Below are positions 8,456 to 18,300 of a DNA stretch of 32,280 nucleotides, piece by piece. Made by a program: the position numbers and the translations under genes. How positions within the stretch are numbered: the stretch's first letter is position 1; every line of letters begins with the position of its first letter. The stretch is from Gammaproteobacteria bacterium (GTDB lineage Bacteria; Pseudomonadota; Gammaproteobacteria; Steroidobacterales; Steroidobacteraceae). Under the pieces are notes generated by a model, which made no database searches, was not told the origin of the DNA, and saw nothing but the letters and a program-made list of their open reading frames with translations. The stretch is from assembly GCA_005878095.1 (NCBI GenBank), contig VBNH01000091.1:1-32280 (forward strand), in the 5' to 3' direction.

Positions 8456-8746
8456 CTACTGAACCGACCCGTCCGCCGCATCCACGCGCACCGTCCAGAC
8501 CTTGCCCGAGTCGTTGAGGAGCCTCAGCACGTAGACGGTGCGGCCGTCGCCCTTCTGCGCCTCGGCTTTCACCACGCGCGCGTGAAAGCGCTGTTCAACC
8601 ATCCTGACGGCCTGGTCCATCGAAACCGCCGCGCGCGTCACCACCGTGCGGCCGGCCGGCTCCGCCGGCGCGGCGGCTACCGCAGCCGCGCTCGCGCCCA
8701 CCACGGGCAGCCATAAGATGAGGAGAGGAGCGCGCCACCCGTTCAT
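8456..8746 (-). CDS. Small exported PepSY-domain protein upstream of a PhoP/PhoQ-like pair
   Basis: A 96-residue protein. Residues 1-26 form a signal peptide (hydrophobic PLLILWLPVVGASAAAVAAA, likely cut after an Ala). The rest is a single PepSY domain: SMDQAVRMVEQRFHARVVKAE, then YVLRLLNDSGKVWTVRVDAADG. PepSY domains are small protease-inhibitor-like or sensory modules. When encoded beside two-component systems they are suspected of modulating the kinase from the periplasm. I chose ATG 8746 because it starts a clean signal peptide; upstream in-frame starts would add a charged, non-secretory tail. It is the first gene of the PepSY-regulator-kinase unit. Confidence 0.85.
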   Translation of the reverse strand: MNGWRAPLLILWLPVVGASAAAVAAAPAEPAGRTVVTRAAVSMDQAVRMVEQRFHARVVKAEAQKGDGRTVYVLRLLNDSGKVWTVRVDAADGSVQ

Positions 8747-8811
8747 GCGTGCGGACAAGCGTAGCGCATTCGTGCGTCGCGCTGCGACTTTCAAACCGCC
8801 GCCTGTTATGT

Positions 8812-9639
8812 TCAGGTGCCGTTCAGTTTTGCCTCGCGCCACAGGGCATCCCACTCGGCCGCCGACAGGCTCCCGAGGTCGAGGCCGCGCGTGCGCGCGA
8901 GTGATTCCATGGTGGCAAAGCGTCGCTCGAACTTGGCATTCGCGGCGCGCAGCGCGGCCTCCGCGTCGAGCTTCAAGTGCCGGCCCCAGTTCACTATGGA
9001 AAACAGCAGATCCCCGAGCTCAGCGGCGATCACTGCCGCAGCGCTCCCCGCCTCGCCCGCGCCGCCGGCGGCGAGCGCGCCATCGATCTCGTGCAGTTCC
9101 TCCAGCACCTTGGCGCGCACCTCTCGCGCATCCGGCCAGTCAAAGCCCACGCGCGCCGCCCGGCGGCCGAGCTTCGCCGCGCGCACCAGCGCCGGCAGCG
9201 CCCGCGGGACACCGGCCAACACCGTGCCCTCCCCCGCCGGCTCCCTGGGGGCCGACGCGGCGCGCTCCTGCGCTTTCTGTTCCTCCCACGCGCGCACCAG
9301 TTCCTGCGGCGCGGGCGAGGTGCCCGCGAACACGTGCGGATGGCGGCGCACGAGCTTGTCGTGAATCGCGGTGGCGACTGCGGCGAAGTCGAACCAACCG
9401 CGCTCCTCGGCCATGCGGGCGTGAAACACCACCTGAAACAGCAGGTCACCGAGCTCATCGCGCAGCGCCTCGCGCTCGCCACGCTCGATGGCGTCGGCGA
9501 CTTCGTAGGCCTCCTCGATGGTGTAAGGCGCGATGCTGCTGAAGGTCTGCTCGCGGTCCCAGGGACAGCCGCGCTGCGGATCGCGCAGGCGCGCCATCAG
9601 CGCGAGCAGTGCGCCGAGGGCGCGTTCGGCGTCACTCAT
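8812..9639 (-). CDS. mazG: MazG nucleoside triphosphate pyrophosphohydrolase
   Basis: MazG hydrolyses NTPs and dNTPs to the monophosphate plus PPi, cleaning the nucleotide pool and influencing stringent-response nucleotides. Two MazG domains are visible. The first has GCPWDREQTF, YTIEEAYEVADAIERG and ELGDLLFQVVFHARMAEE. The second has KVLEELHEID and AAELGDLLFSIVNWGRHL, with the EExxE / ExxD metal-binding pattern in each. About 275 residues, the normal bacterial length. I prefer ATG 9639, which overlaps the upstream Nudix stop by 8 nt (ATGAGTGA); a GTG at 9654 would add five residues. It is probably cotranscribed with fumC and the Nudix gene. Confidence 0.94.
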   Translation of the reverse strand: MSDAERALGALLALMARLRDPQRGCPWDREQTFSSIAPYTIEEAYEVADAIERGEREALRDELGDLLFQVVFHARMAEERGWFDFAAVATAIHDKLVRRHPHVFAGTSPAPQELVRAWEEQKAQERAASAPREPAGEGTVLAGVPRALPALVRAAKLGRRAARVGFDWPDAREVRAKVLEELHEIDGALAAGGAGEAGSAAAVIAAELGDLLFSIVNWGRHLKLDAEAALRAANAKFERRFATMESLARTRGLDLGSLSAAEWDALWREAKLNGT

Positions 9640-10321
9640 CGGCAGGTCCGACACACACCCGATAGAGGGTGAGGAGCATCCCGGCGGTGGCGCCCCAGAT
9701 GTTGCGATCCCCGAAGGGGATCTCGCAAAACTCCAGCTCCTCGCCGGTGATCGCGGAGCGGCGGCGGTGGCGGTGGTGATTGGCGGGATCGAACAGGTAA
9801 TCGAGGGGCACCTCGAAGGTGTCCTGAACCTCCTGCGAGTCGAGCAGCAGCTCGAAGCCCGGCTGCACCAAGGCGACCACCGGCGTGATGCGAAAGCCGC
9901 TGATCACGACGTGGTCCGGCAGGTAGCCGATGACCGAGACGAAGCGCTCTGCGAGGCCGATCTCCTCGCGCGCTTCGCGCAGTGCCGCCGCCGAGGGGCT
10001 GCCGTCGGCGCTCTCGATGCGCCCGCCCGGGAAACTGATCTGGCCGGCGTGATTGCGCAACTGCGTCGCGCGCTGCGTGAACAGCACCGTGAGCCCGGGC
10101 CGCTCGATGAGCGGTATGAGCACCGCGGCCGGCACCGGGTCCTGCGGCAACCGGCGCCGCTGCGAGGCACTAATGGGCTCGAACATGCCCGGTACCAGCC
10201 ATTGCGACACGTCGTGTCGGGGCGTGGAGCCGGCGAGCCGCGTACGGATGATCTGCGCCCAGTCGCGCTGCGCCGCACCTGCGGCAGCGCCTGGACCGGT
10301 CGTTGCGTCCTGCACAGCCAA
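9632..10321 (-). CDS. Nudix hydrolase, CoA pyrophosphatase type (NudL-like)
   Basis: Predicted to cleave CoA or acyl-CoA to 3'-phosphoadenosine-5'-phosphate and 4'-phosphopantetheine. The 229-residue protein has the CoA-pyrophosphatase signature VLFTQRATQLRNHAGQISFP followed by the Nudix helix end (ALREAREEIGL). The family C-terminal region with TPVVALVQP and FEVPLDYLFD follows. The spacing between the first glycines and the REAREE motif matches this subfamily rather than the strict Nudix box. The start TTG 10321 lies 7 nt after the fumC stop with a GGGGGGTGAG Shine-Dalgarno-like run; GTG 10315 is an alternative. It overlaps mazG downstream. Substrate is by family. Confidence 0.88.
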   Translation of the reverse strand: MAVQDATTGPGAAAGAAQRDWAQIIRTRLAGSTPRHDVSQWLVPGMFEPISASQRRRLPQDPVPAAVLIPLIERPGLTVLFTQRATQLRNHAGQISFPGGRIESADGSPSAAALREAREEIGLAERFVSVIGYLPDHVVISGFRITPVVALVQPGFELLLDSQEVQDTFEVPLDYLFDPANHHRHRRRSAITGEELEFCEIPFGDRNIWGATAGMLLTLYRVCVGPADE

Positions 10322-10328
10322 GCCGCGC

Positions 10329-11732
10329 TCACCCCCCGCCGCTGCTGCCGCCCTTGATCCCGCCGCTGGTGAGCTCCGCCGGATCCAGGAGCCGCGCCAG
10401 TTGCTCGCGCGGCAAATCGGTCAGCTCAGCTGCGACCTCACGGATCGGTCGTCCCTCCGCGTACGCCTTCTTGGCAATGGCGGCGCCCTTCTCGTAGCCG
10501 ATCACCGGATTCAGCGCGGTCACCAGAATGGGGTTGCGGTCGAGCGCCTCGGCGAGCCGCGCCTCGTTCACCCTGAAACCCGCGATGGCGCTGTCGGCCA
10601 GCAAACGCGCCGCATTCGCCAGCAGCCGGATGCTCTGCAGGAGGTTGTGCGCGATCAGCGGCAGCATGACGTTCAGCTGGAAGTTACCCGACTGTCCCGC
10701 GAGGGTGATGGTGGCATCGTTGCCGATCACCTGCGCCGCCACCATGGTGGTGGCCTCAGGGATCACCGGGTTGACCTTGCCGGGCATGATGCTGCTGCCG
10801 GGTTGCAGGGCCGGCAGTGCAATCTCGGCGAGCCCCGCGAGCGGGCCGCTGTTCATCCAGCGCAGGTCATTGGCGATCTTCATGAGACTCACGGCGATCA
10901 CCTTCAATTGCCCGGACAGCTCCACCGCGGTGTCCTGCGCCGACAGCGCTTCGAAGTAGTTGCGCGCCGGCGCAAACGCGACGCCGGTGAGCGCGGCGAG
11001 TTGCTCGCAGAAGCGCCTGCCAAATTCCGGATGCGCGTTGATGCCGGTGCCGACGGCGGTGCCGCCCTGCGCCAGGGCGAGCAGGCGCGGCTCCACGGAC
11101 TTCAGCCGCGCCACGCCACTCTCGATCTGCGTGCGCCAGCCCGACAACTCCTGCGCCAGCCTCACCGGCATGGCGTCCATCAGGTGCGTGCGGCCGGTCT
11201 TCACGATGCCCTCCACGTCACGCTCGCGGGTGCGCAGCACCTCGGCGAGGTGCTCGAGCGCCGGCGTGAGTTCGCGGCGCACCGTGAGTGCGGCGCTCAC
11301 ATGGATAGCGGTCGGAATCGCATCGTTACTGCTCTGGCACATGTTGACATGGTCGTTGGGATGCACCGCGCCGCCGAGCCGCCGGCTCGCCAGCGCCGCG
11401 ATCACCTCGTTGGCATTCATGTTGCTGCTGGTCCCCGAGCCGGTCTGAAAGACATCGATCGGGAACTGTGCATCGTGCGCGCCCGCCGCCACCTCCGCCG
11501 CGGCCGCCTCCACCGCCTGCGCCACCTTGGGCTCGAGCAGCTTCAGGTCCCGGTTGACGCGCGCCGCGGCCTGTTTCACCAGGCCGAGTGCGCCGATGAA
11601 AGGCCGCGGCATGGTGAGGCCGCTTACGGGGAAGTTCTGCACCGCGCGCTGGGTATGCGCCCCCCACAGCGCATCGGCCGGCACCTTGATCTCGCCCATG
11701 CTGTCGCGCTCCACCCGAAAGGAAGTCGTCAT
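10329..11732 (-). CDS. fumC: Class II fumarate hydratase
   Basis: Catalyses the reversible hydration of fumarate to L-malate in the TCA cycle, as an oxygen-stable, iron-free homotetramer. The 467-residue frame has the family motifs GSGTSSNMNANEV, CQSSNDAIPTA, VKTGRTHLMDAMPV with the catalytic His, and the superfamily loop GSSIMPGKVNPV. Length matches FumC. I chose ATG 11732 over upstream in-frame TTG 11780 because the protein then begins MTTSFRVERDSMGEI as in other FumC, and GGAG precedes it. The C-terminus ends in an unusual Gly/Ser tail (GGIKGGSSGGG). It is divergent from purB, which encodes another member of the same enzyme superfamily. Confidence 0.96.
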   Translation of the reverse strand: MTTSFRVERDSMGEIKVPADALWGAHTQRAVQNFPVSGLTMPRPFIGALGLVKQAAARVNRDLKLLEPKVAQAVEAAAAEVAAGAHDAQFPIDVFQTGSGTSSNMNANEVIAALASRRLGGAVHPNDHVNMCQSSNDAIPTAIHVSAALTVRRELTPALEHLAEVLRTRERDVEGIVKTGRTHLMDAMPVRLAQELSGWRTQIESGVARLKSVEPRLLALAQGGTAVGTGINAHPEFGRRFCEQLAALTGVAFAPARNYFEALSAQDTAVELSGQLKVIAVSLMKIANDLRWMNSGPLAGLAEIALPALQPGSSIMPGKVNPVIPEATTMVAAQVIGNDATITLAGQSGNFQLNVMLPLIAHNLLQSIRLLANAARLLADSAIAGFRVNEARLAEALDRNPILVTALNPVIGYEKGAAIAKKAYAEGRPIREVAAELTDLPREQLARLLDPAELTSGGIKGGSSGGG

Positions 11733-11799
11733 GCCTGCACTCCGCGCACTTGCCCGCCGGCGGCGCCAACTACCGCCCAAGCCGGACGACCGTATGCGT

Positions 11800-11805
11800 T
11801 ATCAT
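11800..11805 (+). promoter_or_regulatory. Candidate -10 of purB giving a leaderless mRNA
   Basis: TATCAT (5 of 6 to TATAAT) ends 8 nt before the purB ATG at 11814, and the intervening bases contain no Shine-Dalgarno. Transcription from this box would begin within two or three bases of the start codon. No convincing -35 lies 16-18 nt upstream. Confidence 0.5.
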
Positions 11806-11813
11806 GGTAGCGC

Positions 11814-13196
11814 ATGTCCGCGAGCTCCAGCGATCTACTGTCGGCGCTCGACGCGCTGTCGCCGCTGGATGGGCGCTACCGCGCCGCGAGCGCGCCGCTG
11901 CGCGGCCTGCTCACCGAGGGCGGACTGATCCGCGAACGCGTCCGTATCGAGGCGCTGTGGTTGCTGCACCTGGCGGCGGCCGTGCCGCAGCTGCCCGGCG
12001 CGCAACTCACGCCCGCGGTGCGCGAGCGCGCGCGTCAACTGGCGTCCGCGCCCGAACCGGCGGCGGCGGCGGCCGTCAAGGCCATCGAGGAGCGCATCAA
12101 TCACGACGTCAAGGCCGTTGAATACTACCTGCGCGAGCAGCTGGCGGCGGTCGGGGCCACGGACGCGACGCTCGAGCTGGTGCACTTCGGCTGCACCTCG
12201 GAAGACATCAACAACCTCAGTTACGCGCGCCTGCTGCACGCGGCGCGTGCGACGCTCCTCGGCACGCTCGAGGCCCGCACGGCGGAGCTGACGGCACTCG
12301 CGCATCGCTACGCCGACGCCGCCATGCCGGCGCGCACGCACGGACAGCCGGCCAGCCCCACTACCCTCGGCAAGGAGCTCGCCAACTTCGTCGCGCGCCT
12401 GCGGCGCGCGCAGCGCCGCTGGGCGGCGGTGAGCATTCTCGGCAAGTGGAATGGCGCGGTCGGCAACTTCAACGCCCACGCGGCGGCGCTGCCGGCGGTG
12501 GACTGGCCGGCCGTTGCGCAGGCGTTCGTCACCTCGCTGTCGCTCGAGTACAACCCGTGGACCACCCAGATCGAGCCGCACGACTGGATCGGCGAATACT
12601 GCGATGCCCTCGCGGGCGCGAACGTGGTGCTCATCGATCTCAGCCGCGACCTGTGGGGATACATCTCGCTGGGCTATCTGCGCCAGCGCGCCGTCCCGGG
12701 AGAGGTCGGCTCATCCACCATGCCTCACAAGGTGAACCCGATCGACTTCGAGAACGCGGAAGGCAATTGTGGCGTGGCCAATGCGCTGCTGCGGCACTTC
12801 GCCGACAAGCTCCCGGTGTCGCGCTGGCAGCGCGACCTGACCGATTCGACCGTGCTGCGCAACCTGGGCGTGGCGCTCGGGCATGCGCTGATCGCCTGGA
12901 GCGCGCTCGGACGGGGACTGACGAAAATCGAAGCCGATCCTGAGCGCATGGCCGCCGATCTCGCCGCCACCCGGGAGGTGCTGGGTGAAGCGCTGCAGAC
13001 CGTGCTGCGCGCCGCGGGTGTGCCGGGCGGCTACGAGCGCCTGAAGGAGTTCACGCGCGGCCGGGCGATCGACGCCGCCACCCTCGCCGCCTTCATCGAC
13101 ACTCTGCCGCTCGCCCCGGCCGAGAAGGCTCGACTGCGCGCCCTGGAACCGGCCGACTACACCGGGCTCGCCGCGCAGCTGGCGCGCCGGATCTGA
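11814..13196 (+). CDS. purB: Adenylosuccinate lyase
   Basis: Carries out two fumarate-releasing steps of purine synthesis: SAICAR to AICAR, and adenylosuccinate to AMP. The 460-residue protein has the long-form gammaproteobacterial features: LSPLDGRY at the N-terminus, NHDVKAVEYYLRE, FGCTSEDINNLSY, the catalytic-His segment PARTHGQPASPTTLGKE, GNFNAH, and the signature loop GSSTMPHKVNPIDFENAEGN. Length matches E. coli PurB (about 456). The start ATG 11814 lacks a Shine-Dalgarno and follows a -10-like TATCAT closely. It is followed by a 229-bp gap before the next gene. In E. coli purB is in the same neighbourhood as nudJ and mnmA; hflD is absent here. Confidence 0.97.
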   Translation: MSASSSDLLSALDALSPLDGRYRAASAPLRGLLTEGGLIRERVRIEALWLLHLAAAVPQLPGAQLTPAVRERARQLASAPEPAAAAAVKAIEERINHDVKAVEYYLREQLAAVGATDATLELVHFGCTSEDINNLSYARLLHAARATLLGTLEARTAELTALAHRYADAAMPARTHGQPASPTTLGKELANFVARLRRAQRRWAAVSILGKWNGAVGNFNAHAAALPAVDWPAVAQAFVTSLSLEYNPWTTQIEPHDWIGEYCDALAGANVVLIDLSRDLWGYISLGYLRQRAVPGEVGSSTMPHKVNPIDFENAEGNCGVANALLRHFADKLPVSRWQRDLTDSTVLRNLGVALGHALIAWSALGRGLTKIEADPERMAADLAATREVLGEALQTVLRAAGVPGGYERLKEFTRGRAIDAATLAAFIDTLPLAPAEKARLRALEPADYTGLAAQLARRI

Positions 13197-13217
13197 GGGC
13201 CGCAGGCGCAAACCGCC

Positions 13218-13253
13218 GCGCTGACGCACCAGCCCGCGCTGGCGCATCAGCCC
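13218..13253. repeat. 18-bp tandem direct repeat downstream of purB
   Basis: Two adjacent units, GCGCTGACGCACCAGCCC (13218-13235) and GCGCTGGCGCATCAGCCC (13236-13253), differ at two positions. It begins 22 nt after the purB stop. It looks like a local slippage duplication; no protein or RNA role is evident. Confidence 0.7.
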
Positions 13254-13388
13254 CGCGCCGGCCCCATCTCACGACAAGCCTAAAGTGCGAACTGCGCCAC
13301 GTTTTTGACTCGCTGCCGGCAGTTGCGGCCGCCAAACCGTGACCGGTTCGGCAAGGAAAACCCACGGCCGTCACTAAGATCCTCGGCA

Positions 13389-13407
13389 GCCTGCCTCCCG
13401 TGCAGGC
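13389..13407 (+). repeat. 6-bp inverted repeat just upstream of the fusion gene
   Basis: GCCTGC and GCAGGC flank a 7-nt loop, ending 18 nt before the GTG at 13426. It could be a leader hairpin or an operator; there is no further support. Confidence 0.4.
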
Positions 13408-13425
13408 GTATGCGGGGCGCCACGC

Positions 13426-14436
13426 GTGGCAGTAACCGGGGAACTTGACCTGAACGGCGCTTTGGCGCAGCTGGCAAACGCGCGCTATGCGCCGGAATCC
13501 GCCGGCCCCGGCGGCCCTGCCCCCGTGACGCGCCAGGGGGCCGAGACGCTGACCGTTCTCACCTCGCTCGCCGAGGTTCGCGCGGCGGTCAATGAGATCG
13601 CGGCCACGGCGCAGAGGCTGATCTCGATCTACACCCCAGACCTCGAGCCCGACCTGTTCGATCAGACGGCCTTCCTCGAGATCATCAAGCACTTCGTCCT
13701 GACGCGCAGCTTCTCCAAGGTGCGGGTGCTGCTGGCGGAGCCGACCCGCGTCATGCGCGACAGCAACCGCTTCGTGGCCATGGGGCGGCGCCTGTCCAGT
13801 TGCATCGACATCCGCTACGTGGCCGCGCAGTCGCCACAGCGCGCCTCCGCGTATCTCATCGCCGACGACCGGGCGATCGTCTACCGTATGCGCGCCGACA
13901 GCTGGGACGGTGTCGCCGACATCAACAATCCGGCTATAATCCCCCGCATGCCCCGAATGCCTGACGTAACCGTCGCGGCCGTCACGGAGACGGCCGGCCG
14001 CTTCCTGGTCGTGGAAGAGCGCATCAACCAGCGGCTGGTGTTCAATCAACCGGCCGGACACGTCGAGCGCGGTGAGACCCTGTTTGCGGCGGTGGTCCGC
14101 GAGGTACGCGAGGAGACCGCGTGGCGCTTCGAGCCGCAGGCGCTCCTGGGCGTGTACCTGTGGCGTAACCCCGCCAACGGGCGGCGCACCCTGCGCTTCG
14201 CCTTCACCGGCGAGGTCGCGGACCATGACGCCCGACAAGAACTCGACCGCGGGATCGTGGGCACGCACTGGCTGTCGCGAGTCGAGCTCGAGGCGCGCGC
14301 GGCGCGGCTGCGCAGCCCCCTGGTGCTGCGCTGCGTGCACGACTACCTGGCGGGCCAGCGCCTGGCACTCGAGCCGCTCGCCGGCCTCGACCTGCGCGCC
14401 GCCAGCTCCGCCGGCGCCGAGGCGGTGCGCCTGTGA
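13426..14436 (+). CDS. Fusion protein: N-terminal PLD-like/DUF domain + C-terminal NudJ-type Nudix hydrolase
   Basis: One uninterrupted 336-residue frame carries two unrelated domains. Residues about 38-168 (LTVLTSLAEVRAAVNEIA, YTPDLEPDLFDQTAF, FSKVRVLLAEPTRVMRDSN, AYLIADDRAIVYRM) resemble a short PLD-like domain of unknown function seen in Gammaproteobacteria (DUF7931-like, from memory); no HKD motif is present. Residues 175-320 form a Nudix hydrolase like NudJ (HMP-PP/thiamine-diphosphate and nucleoside-diphosphate phosphatase), with the Nudix box GHVERGETLFAAVVREVREE. The N-terminal domain seems to lack its usual C-terminal helix. The junction encodes a perfect TATAAT and a rare ATA codon, and ATG 13948 could start a separate NudJ. 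The start is GTG 13426, weak Shine-Dalgarno. It overlaps mnmA as GTGA, matching the E. coli nudJ-mnmA pairing. Confidence 0.82.
   Translation: MAVTGELDLNGALAQLANARYAPESAGPGGPAPVTRQGAETLTVLTSLAEVRAAVNEIAATAQRLISIYTPDLEPDLFDQTAFLEIIKHFVLTRSFSKVRVLLAEPTRVMRDSNRFVAMGRRLSSCIDIRYVAAQSPQRASAYLIADDRAIVYRMRADSWDGVADINNPAIIPRMPRMPDVTVAAVTETAGRFLVVEERINQRLVFNQPAGHVERGETLFAAVVREVREETAWRFEPQALLGVYLWRNPANGRRTLRFAFTGEVADHDARQELDRGIVGTHWLSRVELEARAARLRSPLVLRCVHDYLAGQRLALEPLAGLDLRAASSAGAEAVRL
13935..13940 (+). promoter_or_regulatory. nudJ: Perfect TATAAT inside the fusion gene, 7 nt before the NudJ-domain ATG
   Basis: TATAAT lies in frame as GCT-ATA-ATC at codons 170-172, followed by seven C/G-rich bases and ATG 13948 (codon 175), where the Nudix domain begins. 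It may be an active internal promoter giving a leaderless stand-alone NudJ, or the relic of one. The -35 region is poor, so activity is uncertain. Confidence 0.5.
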
Positions 14437-15539
14437 GCGCCGCGCGCGTCATCGTCGGGCTCTCCGGGGGTGTCGACTCCGCGGTCGCGGCGCTGCTGCT
14501 CAGGGATGCGGGCTGGGAGGTGCAGGGCCTGTTCATGAGCAACTGGGAGGAGGACGACGACGCCTACTGCACCAGCGCGCGGGACTTCCAGGACGCGCGC
14601 GCGGTCGCGGCCGAGCTCGGCATTGCTCTGCATCGCGCCAGCTTCGCGCTCGAGTACCGTGAGCGCGTATTCCGGCATTTTCTGCGCGAGCACCGCGCCG
14701 GCCGCACGCCCAATCCTGACGTGCTGTGCAACCGGGAGATCAAGTTCGGCGTCGCGCTTCAGTGGGCGCGGCGCCTGGGCGCGGCGCATTTCGCGACCGG
14801 GCACTACGCCCGGCTGCAGCAGGGACCCGAGGGCACGGGGCTCTACAAGGCGCGCGATCCCGCCAAGGATCAGAGCTATTTCCTGCACGCCGTGGCGGGC
14901 GAGGAGCTGGCGCGCACGCTGATGCCGCTGGGCGAGTTGCAGAAAAGCGCCGTGCGCGAGCGCGCGCGCCGTGCCGGGCTGCCGGTGTTCGACAAGCCCG
15001 ACAGCACCGGCATCTGCTTCATCGGCGAGCGCCCGTTTCGCGAGTTTCTGGCGCGCTTCCTCGAGCGGACCCCCGGGCCCATCGAAACGCCCGCCGGGGA
15101 GCGGCTCGGGACCCATGAGGGACTGCCTTTCTATACGCTCGGCCAGCGGGGCGGCCTGGGCCTGGGCGGACGGCACGGCCACCCCGAGCAGCCCTGGTAT
15201 GTGGCGGCGAAGGATCGCGAGCGCAACGCGCTCATCGTCGTGCAGGGACACGATCATCCGCTGCTGTCGAGCGGCGCACTCACCACCGCAGCGTGGCATT
15301 GGCTCAGCTCCCCGCGCCGCGAGGCGTTCCGCTGCAGCGTGAAGGTGCGCTACCGCCAGGCCGATCAGCCGGCGCTGCTCGAGCCCCGGGCCGACGGCAC
15401 CGCACGCGTGGTGTTCGATGAGCCGCAGCGCGCCGTCACGCCCGGTCAGTACGCGGTCGCCTACGAGGGCGAACGCTGTCTCGGCGGCGCCGTCATCGAA
15501 GACATCGTGCCGGCGGTGAGCGAGGCTGCCGCGGCCTGA
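14433..15539 (+). CDS. mnmA: tRNA-specific 2-thiouridylase MnmA
   Basis: Installs the 2-thio group on U34 of tRNA-Lys, -Glu and -Gln using ATP and persulfide sulfur from the Tus relay. The 368-residue protein has the PP-loop GLSGGVDS (9-16), catalytic Cys99 in NPDVLCNREIKF and Cys195 in STGICFIGERPF (E. coli Cys102 and Cys199). It also has the MnmA signatures GLFMSNWEEDD, ATGHYARL, KDQSYFLHAV and FYTLGQRGGLGLGG. The GTG start overlaps the stop of the Nudix fusion gene (GTGA), so translation is probably coupled. hflD, which follows mnmA in enteric bacteria, is missing; acnA follows instead. Confidence 0.97.
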   Translation: MSAARVIVGLSGGVDSAVAALLLRDAGWEVQGLFMSNWEEDDDAYCTSARDFQDARAVAAELGIALHRASFALEYRERVFRHFLREHRAGRTPNPDVLCNREIKFGVALQWARRLGAAHFATGHYARLQQGPEGTGLYKARDPAKDQSYFLHAVAGEELARTLMPLGELQKSAVRERARRAGLPVFDKPDSTGICFIGERPFREFLARFLERTPGPIETPAGERLGTHEGLPFYTLGQRGGLGLGGRHGHPEQPWYVAAKDRERNALIVVQGHDHPLLSSGALTTAAWHWLSSPRREAFRCSVKVRYRQADQPALLEPRADGTARVVFDEPQRAVTPGQYAVAYEGERCLGGAVIEDIVPAVSEAAAA

Positions 15540-15577
15540 AGGGCGCGCTGCAGGCGGCAGGGGGGCGCCGCGCCCGA

Positions 15578-15583
15578 TATAAT
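15578..15583 (+). promoter_or_regulatory. acnA: -10 box of acnA
   Basis: A perfect TATAAT sits 23 nt before the acnA ATG at 15607. It would start transcription near 15590, leaving a short leader that includes the CGGAGA Shine-Dalgarno. It also places transcription after the in-frame GTG at 15589, supporting the ATG start. The -35 is not recognisable. Confidence 0.6.
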
Positions 15584-15606
15584 CGCGTGTGCACACGGAG
15601 ACACGC

Positions 15607-18296
<2,690 letters not shown>

Positions 18297-18300
<4 letters not shown>

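Larger units (their letters stand above)
13197..13425. other. Intergenic region between purB and the PLD-like/NudJ gene, with short repeats
   Basis: This 229-bp stretch has no convincing small gene and no terminator with a T-tract. It holds an 18-bp tandem duplication just after purB (13218-13253), a 5-bp inverted repeat AACCG-TGAC-CGGTT (13335-13348), and a 6-bp inverted repeat GCCTGC-7 nt-GCAGGC (13389-13407). The last is 18 nt upstream of the next start codon and may be a leader hairpin. A TAAGAT-like hexamer near 13375 could be a -10. Function of these elements is unknown. Confidence 0.5.

Noticed and set aside
13255..13320. Possible alternative-sigma promoter around TAAAGT and TTTTTGAC upstream of the fusion gene
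   Set aside because: The TAAA-like part has no matching second element (such as GCCGATAA for the flagellar sigma factor) at a correct distance.
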